The notes beneath the pieces are model-generated. The model saw only the letters and a program-made list of their open reading frames with translations. It ran no database searches and had not been told where the DNA came from. DNA of 64,000 nt from an uncultured Lachnospiraceae bacterium (GTDB taxonomy: Bacteria; Bacillota; Clostridia; Lachnospirales; Lachnospiraceae), in assembly GCA_944380185.1 (NCBI GenBank), contig CALWGV010000038.1, positions 124,001 to 188,000 on the forward strand. Reading direction: 5' to 3'. Below, piece by piece: positions 27,048-36,748 of this stretch (its first letter is position 1; each line of letters opens with the position of its first letter). The position numbers and the translations under genes are program-made.

Positions 27048-27100
27048 TTGACAATCTCGAATATCGAGATTATACTGAAATCAGAAACCTCGATATTCGA
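27048..27100 (+). promoter_or_regulatory. Promoter and tandem palindromic operators of the DUF2812-padR operon
   Basis: TTGACA (27048-27053), 17 bases, TATACT (27071-27076). The whole spacer is the perfect palindrome ATCTCGAATATCGAGAT (27054-27070). A second element, CTCGATATTCGA, lies just after the -10. Both have the core TCGA-N3-TCGA (27057-27067 and 27090-27100) with centres 33 bp apart, three helical turns. Binding of the PadR protein encoded two genes downstream is the obvious inference. Confidence 0.75.
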
Positions 27101-27120
27101 TATTCAGAGGGGGATACACA

Positions 27121-28007
27121 ATGAAAGACCGAAAATATCAGCTGCATATCTTCTCCAATTTCTCTTTATTCGACTCTGTCTCCATCCGAAATCACGCTGA
27201 AAAAATGGCCGCCCAGGGCTGGCTTGTGGATGAAATCGGACCTTTTTTGTGGCGCTATCGACGCATTGCGCCCCAAAAACTTCATTTTGCCGCCGTATAC
27301 CTTCCCGGCTACTCAGACTGCACCCCGCAAAACGATGAGGAGAGACTTGATTTTCTGGAATACTGCGGCCTGGACGGCTGGCATCTGGCAGGCTGCCGTC
27401 AGTCCATGCACCTATTCTATAATGAAAGAGAGGACCCCGTCCCTATTGAGACCGATCCCCTGACCCAATACCGGGAAGTCAAAAGCGCCATGCTGTGGGG
27501 GCGATCCTCCCCCAAGCTTTCATCCTGCTCCTGGAGTTTTTTATTGTCCGCCGCTTTCTACGCCGAATCAGCCTTCTGCCGGCGGAGAACCTGTCAAGAC
27601 CGGATGTGCTCTTATCTCTGCTGCTCGCTGTCATCTGCCTTCTCCTCTGTCTGGGTGAGCTTCTCTCTTATCTTCTGTGGATGCGGCGGGCGAAAAAAGC
27701 CGCCTGCCGGGGCGTCTTTCTCGAGCCCGGCAGGACGGTTCATGCGTATTTTCTTCTTTTGGTCGTCAGCCTTCTGATTCTGCTTCTTCTGAGCAGCCTC
27801 GGTGAGAGGACTTTCGGTGAAAAGGCTGTCACCTTTGCGATACTTTTGTCCGGGCATGCGCTGATCGTCACTGCGCTTGTATGGTTCCAGAGACATATGC
27901 GCAGAAAGGGCGTTTCCCGCGGGCAGAACTTTCGCCGGACCCTGGGTGCTGGTCTTCTCCTGTTCCTTCTCTTTTACGGCATGATCCTCCCTCTGCTTTT
28001 TCTATGA
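27121..28007 (+). pseudogene. DUF2812 membrane protein, interrupted by a frameshift
   Basis: The first frame (27121 to about 27500) encodes the DUF2812 domain: LHIFSNFSLFDSVSIRNHAEKM, then MAAQGWLVDEIGPFLWRYRR and the WHLAG block. The rest of that frame turns into Ser/Cys-rich nonsense. The continuation, with three to four hydrophobic helices (LLLEFFIVRRFLRR, LLSLLLAVICLLLCLGEL, FLLLVVSLLILLLLSSL, LLLFLLFYGMILPLLFL), lies in another frame up to 28007. The switch point is a run of five G at 27497-27501; one more G would restore a single 296-residue protein. It may be a true mutation, a sequencing error or slippage. DUF2812 proteins with a PadR partner are common in clostridia. Confidence 0.7.
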
Positions 28008-28065
28008 GCTCTGCCGTGACCCGCAGACTGGGCGGCCAATCGAAAAACCAAGAAAGGGGAAAATT

Positions 28066-28509
28066 ATGCCGAGAGAAAAATTTCAGACTCTGACCGAGCA
28101 GATGTTCTATATCCTCCTCTGCCTGCAGAATGAATGCTGCGGCATCGACATGCTGGAACAGATTCCCGCCATGACCGGCGGCCGAGTCCACGTGGGTTCC
28201 GGCACCCTGTACAATCTGCTGGAGCAGTTTGTCACCGCGGGTTTTATCCGGGAGACCCGGGTGGAGGGCCGGCGGCGCAGCTATCTGCTGACCGATGAGG
28301 GGCGGCAGATCCTCCGGCAGGAGTATGAACGGCTGCAGGCCCAGGTGCAGGACTATGAACGCTGCTTGAAAGCATCAGGCGCTGCGCTTATTTTCCCTCC
28401 TGGCCAAGAGCCCAATCGAGGAAAATCCTTCTCTCCGCCATCGTGCGATAGTGATCCTCCCCTGTCCCCGTATCGTGACTGCCATGGGGAAGAACCCGCA
28501 GCAGAATAG
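28066..28509 (+). CDS. PadR family transcriptional regulator with overrun C-terminus
   Basis: Winged helix regulator. The family core is complete: FQTLTEQMFYILLCLQNECCGIDML, MTGGRVHVGSGTLYNLLEQF, FIRETRVEGRRRSYLLTDEG. AAGGGG precedes the ATG at 28066. About 105 residues would be normal; here the frame continues to 147 residues, and the last 40 are encoded in the antisense of the prolyl oligopeptidase C-terminus, which suggests the native stop was lost. It is the probable repressor of its own operon through the TCGA-N3-TCGA sites. Confidence 0.85.
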   Translation: MPREKFQTLTEQMFYILLCLQNECCGIDMLEQIPAMTGGRVHVGSGTLYNLLEQFVTAGFIRETRVEGRRRSYLLTDEGRQILRQEYERLQAQVQDYERCLKASGAALIFPPGQEPNRGKSFSPPSCDSDPPLSPYRDCHGEEPAAE

Positions 28510-30469
28510 GCATATCGCCGCCCTGGCATTCCTGAAGCCTTGCCGCCATCTTTTTGCCGTGATAGGGCGGCACGTTATTGTCATTTTCTCCGGTCTGGAT
28601 ATATACAGCCGGATAATGAACGCCCTCATGGACATTGTGATAAGGGGAGTAACTCTTCATGTAGCGATACATTTCCTCATCGGAAGGATCCCCATATTCC
28701 GTCACATACATAGGGCCTCTGTCATCCTTGGCAAAATGAAGCATATCGGTGTGAGGCACCGACGCGATCACAGCCTGATACAGATCCGGCCGCCTGGTCA
28801 GAAGAGCCGTCACCAAAAGGCCGCCGTTGCTGCCGCCGATCAGCGCAATCCTGGAAGGATTCGTATAGCCCTCACGGATCAGCATTTCCGTAATGGCAAT
28901 GAAGTCATCATACCCTTTTGTTTTATTCATCCGGTATCCGGCCTCATGCCATTTGGCGCCGTATTCCCCGCCTCCGCGGATAGTGCAGAGCACATAGAGG
29001 TTTCCCCGGCGTACCCAGTCGGCGATATCACCGTAATAATAGCACTGATAGGAGGGGAGCTCGCTGGCATTATATCCACCGTAGCCGTACATCAATGTCC
29101 TGGTGTCTCCGGCAAATTTCATCCCCTTTTGATAGACCAGATAAGCTGCGGCCCGGTTGCCGTCGGGGGCCGTCACAAACTTCTGCACCACCTCTATGTC
29201 GGAGATCTCTTCATCCCCTTCCCGGTACACGGCAGTGAGCGTTTCTCCGGCCATGTCCAGACAGACAACAGAGGGCGGCACGGTGAAGGACTGGTAGCTC
29301 AGATAGACTCTCCCCTTCTCCCGCCACACGCTCTCGATCCGGCCCATGCTGTAAGCGCCGAAATCCCCGTAGCGGCACGGCGTCTCCGGCCGGCTCAAGA
29401 AGTTGCCGTCGGCATCGTAGATGGAAAGCACCGCATTCACATCTTCCAGGGCGACCACCGCAAGCTTGCCTCCGGCCACGACAGCGGTCTTCAGAATCTG
29501 ACGGCTCTCCGGGATAATCACCCGTCCATTCTCCATATCATCCGATGTCTTCTCCACCGCAATAATCCGGCCAAAGGGAGCCTCTTCATCGGTGAGAAAA
29601 TAGTGGCAGTCTCCCTCCGTCCCGATATAATGACAGTCCGCCGCTCCATCATGCCGGTAGATATGTACACCACCGCTCCCAGTCTCGATACGCACGAGCT
29701 CCTTGTCATGATAGTCTACCCAGACCTGAGCAAACAGCTCCTCGCCTGTATCCGAAAGAGTCAGCATAATCAGCACCGACGGCTCTGTGTACTCATAGAG
29801 GACTGTACTCTCTCCCGTCCTCATGTCCAGGGCACAGACGCGATTGCGCGCAATCTGCCTGCGGCGGTCCACACAGGCATCCGAATAATACAGGATACTC
29901 CCATCCCTGTTCCAGGCATGGCTGAAAATTCCGTCGAGCCTAAAGAGGATTTCTTTCGTCTCCCAGTTGCAGACCACGCTGGAAGGCCTGTCTGCTCCGG
30001 GATAAAGCACCTCAAATGCACCGACATGCGGATCCGAAGGATTGAAAGCCATCTCATAGATATGGGCCGCCGGATCGAAGTCCTCCGCCGTCATGATCGT
30101 CCTCTGCTCGGTAAAATTTTCATCCAGCATGACGAAGCTTTCTTTCCCCGCGTCATCCCGTTTGAGAGCCGCAAAGTTTTCCCCGGACATGGCAAAGCTG
30201 CGGTAGGAGGGTTTCTTCTTTTCCTGGCGCAGCCTGTCCATCTCCTTTTCCAGCTCATCGCCAAAGCTGGCAAAGAAGGCATCTGTACACTCGTGCTCCC
30301 GCCTGACCCAGTCGAGAACCTCCGGATCCTTTCCTTTTTCAAGCCATGCGTAAGGGTCTATCACGGTCTCTCCGTGATAGACCTCGCTGTATTCTTTCTT
30401 TTGTGTCTCAGGATAATTCCATCTGCTCAATCTGCGCACCTTCCCTTCTGTCGCTGTCGTTTTCTTCAT
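28388..30469 (-). CDS. Prolyl oligopeptidase family serine peptidase (S9)
   Basis: Cytoplasmic S9A-like peptidase of up to 693 residues. The N-terminus (YPETQKKEYSEVYHGETVIDPYAWLE) is the family opening, followed by a seven-bladed propeller (about 80-430) and a catalytic alpha/beta-hydrolase domain. The triad is Ser547 in GGSNGG, Asp630 in TGENDNNV and His662/665 in PHGSHD. The start is uncertain: the ATG at 30469 is itself part of a TATAAT -10 box (TTGCAA-16-TATAAT on the minus strand), so translation may begin at TTG 30430, after GAAGGGAAGG, which gives MSRWNYPETQ. The 3' end overlaps padR by 122 bp tail to tail. Confidence 0.9.
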   Translation of the reverse strand: MKKTTATEGKVRRLSRWNYPETQKKEYSEVYHGETVIDPYAWLEKGKDPEVLDWVRREHECTDAFFASFGDELEKEMDRLRQEKKKPSYRSFAMSGENFAALKRDDAGKESFVMLDENFTEQRTIMTAEDFDPAAHIYEMAFNPSDPHVGAFEVLYPGADRPSSVVCNWETKEILFRLDGIFSHAWNRDGSILYYSDACVDRRRQIARNRVCALDMRTGESTVLYEYTEPSVLIMLTLSDTGEELFAQVWVDYHDKELVRIETGSGGVHIYRHDGAADCHYIGTEGDCHYFLTDEEAPFGRIIAVEKTSDDMENGRVIIPESRQILKTAVVAGGKLAVVALEDVNAVLSIYDADGNFLSRPETPCRYGDFGAYSMGRIESVWREKGRVYLSYQSFTVPPSVVCLDMAGETLTAVYREGDEEISDIEVVQKFVTAPDGNRAAAYLVYQKGMKFAGDTRTLMYGYGGYNASELPSYQCYYYGDIADWVRRGNLYVLCTIRGGGEYGAKWHEAGYRMNKTKGYDDFIAITEMLIREGYTNPSRIALIGGSNGGLLVTALLTRRPDLYQAVIASVPHTDMLHFAKDDRGPMYVTEYGDPSDEEMYRYMKSYSPYHNVHEGVHYPAVYIQTGENDNNVPPYHGKKMAARLQECQGGDMPILLRVLPHGSHDTGTGEDHYRTMAERRIFLDWALGQEGK

Positions 30470-30495
30470 TATAAGCTATTCTGCGCAAATTGCAA
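30468..30495 (-). promoter_or_regulatory. Candidate promoter for the prolyl oligopeptidase gene
   Basis: On the minus strand TTGCAA (30490-30495), 16 bases, TATAAT (30468-30473). The -10 overlaps the upstream-most ATG, which argues for a downstream start codon. Confidence 0.55.
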
Positions 30496-30503
30496 ATCGT
30501 TCC

Positions 30504-33295
<2,792 letters not shown>

Positions 33296-33382
33296 GACTT
33301 ATCTCCTTTACTCTTACTGTATATTGTTTTATGTTTCTACCCGACGCGCGGCACTGCCGCGTCATCCTGTCTTTACCCTGCT

Positions 33383-34051
33383 TTATGGATGAGTCATCTG
33401 CCAGTCAGGACTCATCTCATCCGGGAATTTTTCCCAGGTGTCGTCCTCCGGTGGCCAAGGTACCGCACAGCGCACCTGGTCCGTCTGATAGGCATATCGT
33501 CCAAAACCTGCCCGATCTTGCTCCTGGGTCAGGGGCGGACGGGTGTTGGTCGGGATCATACTCCGCGTCCAGCCGGCATGATATTCATTTTTGGTCGTCC
33601 TCTGCCAGGCTCCCCACAAAATCTTCCACTGACCATCCTCTATCACATGCACCCCCGGCACCATGCCGATGGAAACGATTGCCGTGGGCGTTTCCCGGTA
33701 TCGGGACAACCCTTCTATTCCCAGGGACCACCAAACCGCCCTCGCTCTTGTGTTGGTTTCGTCCACCACAATGACCGGCGTGGTCAGCGGATGGATCAGC
33801 GTATTTCCCTCCAAAGAGTCTACCACTGGCTTGAGACGCTGCTCCCGCATAGATTTTACATCCACACCAGGATGCTTTACGGCATTCAGCTCCCTGCGCT
33901 GCTCACCGATATGCTGATCGTCGTGGAAAATCGCCGCATTTCCTCTCAGGTTCTGTATCTGCCACAGAGACATAAGCCGGGCTGCTCTCTTCTCTAACTT
34001 TTCAAATTCCTCATCATCCAACAGCTCCAAATCTTCCATTGTCCAGATCAT
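33383..34051 (-). CDS. SnoaL-like (NTF2 fold) protein, first of two
   Basis: A 222-residue protein of the SnoaL-like/NTF2 superfamily, cytoplasmic. The helical N-terminus (LEKRAARLMSLWQIQNLRGNAAIFH) is followed by the alpha+beta cone: THPLTTPVIVVDE-like segment (LIHPLTTPVIVVDETNTRAR), VWWSLGIEG, and WKILWGAWQRTTKNEYHAGW. The long C-terminal tail is Pro-rich. Similar 200-230 residue proteins in Eggerthella and clostridia are unassigned; the fold is used for dehydratases, isomerases and cyclases. AGGGGAGGTGA precedes the ATG. It is 23 bp after its paralog. Confidence 0.75.
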   Translation of the reverse strand: MIWTMEDLELLDDEEFEKLEKRAARLMSLWQIQNLRGNAAIFHDDQHIGEQRRELNAVKHPGVDVKSMREQRLKPVVDSLEGNTLIHPLTTPVIVVDETNTRARAVWWSLGIEGLSRYRETPTAIVSIGMVPGVHVIEDGQWKILWGAWQRTTKNEYHAGWTRSMIPTNTRPPLTQEQDRAGFGRYAYQTDQVRCAVPWPPEDDTWEKFPDEMSPDWQMTHP

Positions 34052-34074
34052 CTCATCACCTCCCCTTTTCCGGC

Positions 34075-34743
34075 TCAGCGCTTATCGCGATTCAGCTCCC
34101 AATACCGATCCGCTGCGGTATAAGTCTCATAGGGCATGGGCATACAGGGGACACCGTCCCGAATACTCAAAGGGGAATAGGGGTTGTGATAAGTCGTGGG
34201 CAGGGACATGGGGTGCATCGGCGTATTGGCGCGATTAATCATACTTAAGTCTTCCACCCAGCCTTTTTCATAGGAACAGCGGATAAAGCGGAAATAATGC
34301 AAATGCCACACCTTCCATGTCTCATCGATGCAGATAAAGTCCGCCGCTATCTGTCCCCAAAGCCACAGCGCATGAGCGCCCTCCTCATCTGTCACCGCCC
34401 CTGCTCCTGGACACCACCAAACGCATTTGGCTGTCTGCCCATCTCCTGCCACCTCAATCATGGGCGTAGTCAGCTGCATATCCGTCATCTCACCCGGTTT
34501 TGCCTCTCCGCCAATCAGCTGATCCACAATAGCCCGTACAGCTTCAGGACCCTCAAATCTCCCCTCATCCGCATACTCCAGTGATACGTCCTCCTTCTCC
34601 AGCGCAAAATGAGATAAGACCTGATCTCTATCATGGAAATTAAAGGCTGCGGTCAGCCGCCCCATCTCATTTTGAATCTGATGATAGGCTTCCAGTTTAT
34701 TCAGCGCCAAAAGCAGCTCCTTTTTCCTCTCCTGCGTGATCAT
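34075..34743 (-). CDS. SnoaL-like (NTF2 fold) protein, second of two
   Basis: A 222-residue paralog of the following gene, same layout: KLEAYHQIQNEMGRLTAAFN, then LTTPMIEVAGDGQTAKCVWW and an active-site-like strand WKVWHLHYFRFIRCSYEKGW with a His pair, and the tail PTTYHNPYSPLS seen in the family. The two paralogs differ strongly outside these blocks, which suggests a heterodimer or two consecutive steps. The start overlaps the MBL gene stop (ATGA). The reaction is unknown; a lyase or isomerase acting on a ring compound is inference from fold and context. Confidence 0.75.
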   Translation of the reverse strand: MITQERKKELLLALNKLEAYHQIQNEMGRLTAAFNFHDRDQVLSHFALEKEDVSLEYADEGRFEGPEAVRAIVDQLIGGEAKPGEMTDMQLTTPMIEVAGDGQTAKCVWWCPGAGAVTDEEGAHALWLWGQIAADFICIDETWKVWHLHYFRFIRCSYEKGWVEDLSMINRANTPMHPMSLPTTYHNPYSPLSIRDGVPCMPMPYETYTAADRYWELNRDKR

Positions 34744-35462
34744 CTTGCTCCTTTCTCGGCTTTCTCAATGGCCATGCCAAAAAGCCGGGCGGCATTTTCC
34801 CCGCCATAAAAATAATAGTGTCCGGGCAGCAGCAAATCAAAATTCTCTTTTTCCAGCCGCTTCAGCGAATGCAGAAACGATTCCATACTGAAATCCCGGC
34901 TGCCCATATAGCCCAGTTCCACATCCACCGCATCCAGGGGCGCCCTAGGCGTCACAAAGAACATATCTCCCGTGCACAGCGCTGTTTTTCCATCCACCTG
35001 AATCCGATAAGTGAGAGAACCGCTGCTGTGCCCCGGTGTTTCCAGCACATCCAGCTTCACGCCGCCCGGGAAAGAAAACCGTTCTCCCTCCCGCAGCAGC
35101 ACATCCACCTTTCCGCATGTCCAGGGAGCGCCAAAGAGCTCTTCCATCTCCGGATTGCCATTTTCCACCCGATCCGCATCCACAGGACTGGCATGGACTT
35201 TTGCTCCCAGTTCATTGATTCTCCATACATTTCCTGCATGGTCAAAATGGGAATGCGTCAGAAATACATGGGTGATCTCACCAGGGTCCATCCCCCATTC
35301 TTTCATCTGCGCAGTCATTCTCTCCCACTGTTCTGTGCGATATCCGCAGTCAATCAAAATCACTCCCCCGTCATACTGAATGGCATAGATATTCGAATTT
35401 GTTTCATATTGCACGCCGCTTAACTGAAGCAGGTGCTCTGTGATCTTCATCCTTCTCCCCAT
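34740..35462 (-). CDS. MBL-fold metallo-hydrolase
   Basis: A 240-residue metallo-beta-lactamase fold enzyme, first gene of the operon. The metal motif is THSHFDHAG, with further ligands in TPGHSSGSLTY, CTGDMFF and LLPGHYYFYGG. Such proteins hydrolyse esters, thioesters or lactones. In this operon a role in opening or releasing the aglycone of a glucoside is possible but unproven. AAGGAGG stands very close to the ATG at 35462 (2 bases); the in-frame ATG at 35450 follows GGGGAGAAGG and is an alternative start. Confidence 0.85.
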   Translation of the reverse strand: MGRRMKITEHLLQLSGVQYETNSNIYAIQYDGGVILIDCGYRTEQWERMTAQMKEWGMDPGEITHVFLTHSHFDHAGNVWRINELGAKVHASPVDADRVENGNPEMEELFGAPWTCGKVDVLLREGERFSFPGGVKLDVLETPGHSSGSLTYRIQVDGKTALCTGDMFFVTPRAPLDAVDVELGYMGSRDFSMESFLHSLKRLEKENFDLLLPGHYYFYGGENAARLFGMAIEKAEKGAR

Positions 35463-35514
35463 CTCCTCCTTCTATTTCTTGTCTTTATCATATCTTTTTC
35501 CGATTGCTTTTTCG

Positions 35515-35577
35515 ATTACATATTGTGTGAGTTTTTGTCAAAAAAAGTTACCTATTCCACTGGATTTGTATTATAAT
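35515..35577. promoter_or_regulatory. Divergent promoters of the MBL/SnoaL/PTS operon and the AraC gene
   Basis: Minus strand: TTGACA (35537-35542), 16 bases, TGTAAT (35515-35520). Plus strand: TTACCT (35548-35553), 18 bases, TATAAT (35572-35577). The two -35 boxes are six bases apart, so one bound AraC-type protein could affect both. Confidence 0.7.
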
Positions 35578-35615
35578 ATGAATTAATGATGCCAAAGGCA
35601 AAAAGGGGGAAATAC

Positions 35616-36707
35616 ATGGGATCTGAACGAAGCAACAAGATGATGCTGGTCGATGAGTTGTACCGGATTCCTGTGGCACCGGAACATCATCTGAAAATGA
35701 CATATGCTGAACTAAATGCCTGTGATCTGGATTTTGATTTTACTTCCGTGATCCGCAATGGAAGAGATTTTCATCAGATCAAGAGAGACATCTGTCTGTC
35801 CTACCAAAAATTTCATAACGGACATTTGACCAATCTTTTTTTCTCTCACCTGACTCCGATTCACTTAGAGCTGGATGACGCAGAACTTGTCAGCTACTAT
35901 TCTGACTACATCGAACTGCGCTATATCCTCTTTGGCCAGTTGGAAGTGGAAATAGAGGGGGAAATTGCGCATTTTGCAGAAAATGAGATTTGTTTTATTA
36001 ATTCCATGGCCTATCACCGGGAATCCATAAAAAATTCTGAATGCCTGTTAATTAATATTTCCATTGCACGAGATGTCCTGGGAGAAGCGTTTCTCGGAAA
36101 TGTCAGCATCACTCCACTCCAGCAGTTTCTCCGCAAAAACATCATGAAGTACAGCGACCTGCAGCACTACCTGAAATTTACCCCCGAGGGGAAGGAGAAA
36201 ATCGAACTGATTCAAAACTATCTCTTTCATATTACCGCCGAGGCGCGCAGCAAACAGCCCGGATACCTGGAAATCTGCCGGGGATACATTATCCGGCTGA
36301 TGGACGAGCTCGCCTTCGGTTACCGCTATAATTTTTCTCCTCAGGAGAGTGTTCTGTATGCAGAAAAAATGTTTGAATCTGTGACAGAATATATGAAGAA
36401 CAATCTGTCTTCAATACGTATGGAGTCCCTCACCCAAAATTTTCATTTTCAACCCAATTATTTTAATAATCTGATCAAAAAACACACCGGGATGACCTAC
36501 TCCCAGTACCTGATCTATCTGCGAATCGAGCGGTCTAAGCTTTTACTGGAGTCCTCCAGTCTGAGCATTGAGGAGATCATGTGGATGATCGGATATCACA
36601 ATAAAGGGTTTTTCTACCGGAAATTCATAGAAAGTACGGGAATGAGTCCTTTTCGGTACCGGACAAGAAAAAAGGATTTGGATCAGGACAAAAGCAAACA
36701 GCGCTGA
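35616..36707 (+). CDS. AraC family transcriptional regulator
   Basis: A 363-residue regulator. The N-terminal ~150 residues form a cupin-like sensor (YIELRYILFGQLEVEIEGEI, CFINSMAYHRESI). The last ~100 residues hold two helix-turn-helix motifs (MESLTQNFHFQPNYFNNLIKKHTG; SIEEIMWMIGYHNKGFFYRKFIESTGMSPFRYR). The start at 35616 has AAGGGGG and fits the transcription start predicted from the TATAAT at 35572; the earlier in-frame ATG at 35586 lies almost at the transcript end. It is divergent from the glucoside operon and is its probable activator. Confidence 0.92.
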   Translation: MGSERSNKMMLVDELYRIPVAPEHHLKMTYAELNACDLDFDFTSVIRNGRDFHQIKRDICLSYQKFHNGHLTNLFFSHLTPIHLELDDAELVSYYSDYIELRYILFGQLEVEIEGEIAHFAENEICFINSMAYHRESIKNSECLLINISIARDVLGEAFLGNVSITPLQQFLRKNIMKYSDLQHYLKFTPEGKEKIELIQNYLFHITAEARSKQPGYLEICRGYIIRLMDELAFGYRYNFSPQESVLYAEKMFESVTEYMKNNLSSIRMESLTQNFHFQPNYFNNLIKKHTGMTYSQYLIYLRIERSKLLLESSSLSIEEIMWMIGYHNKGFFYRKFIESTGMSPFRYRTRKKDLDQDKSKQR

Positions 36708-36729
36708 CCCTTTCAAAAGAGCAGCGCTG
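36699..36729 (-). terminator. Probable terminator between GH13 and AraC genes
   Basis: Two CAGCGCTG palindromes 15 bases apart can pair as a stem. The minus strand continues with TTTGCTTTTG. Convergent genes flank it. Confidence 0.45.
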
Positions 36730-36748
36730 CTGATTGACTATCCATATA

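Noticed and set aside
33338..33362. Hairpin GACGCGCGGCA/TGCCGCGTC between SnoaL and PTS genes
   Set aside because: The stem has a bulge and no T run in either direction; the genes around it look like one operon, so it is not called a terminator.
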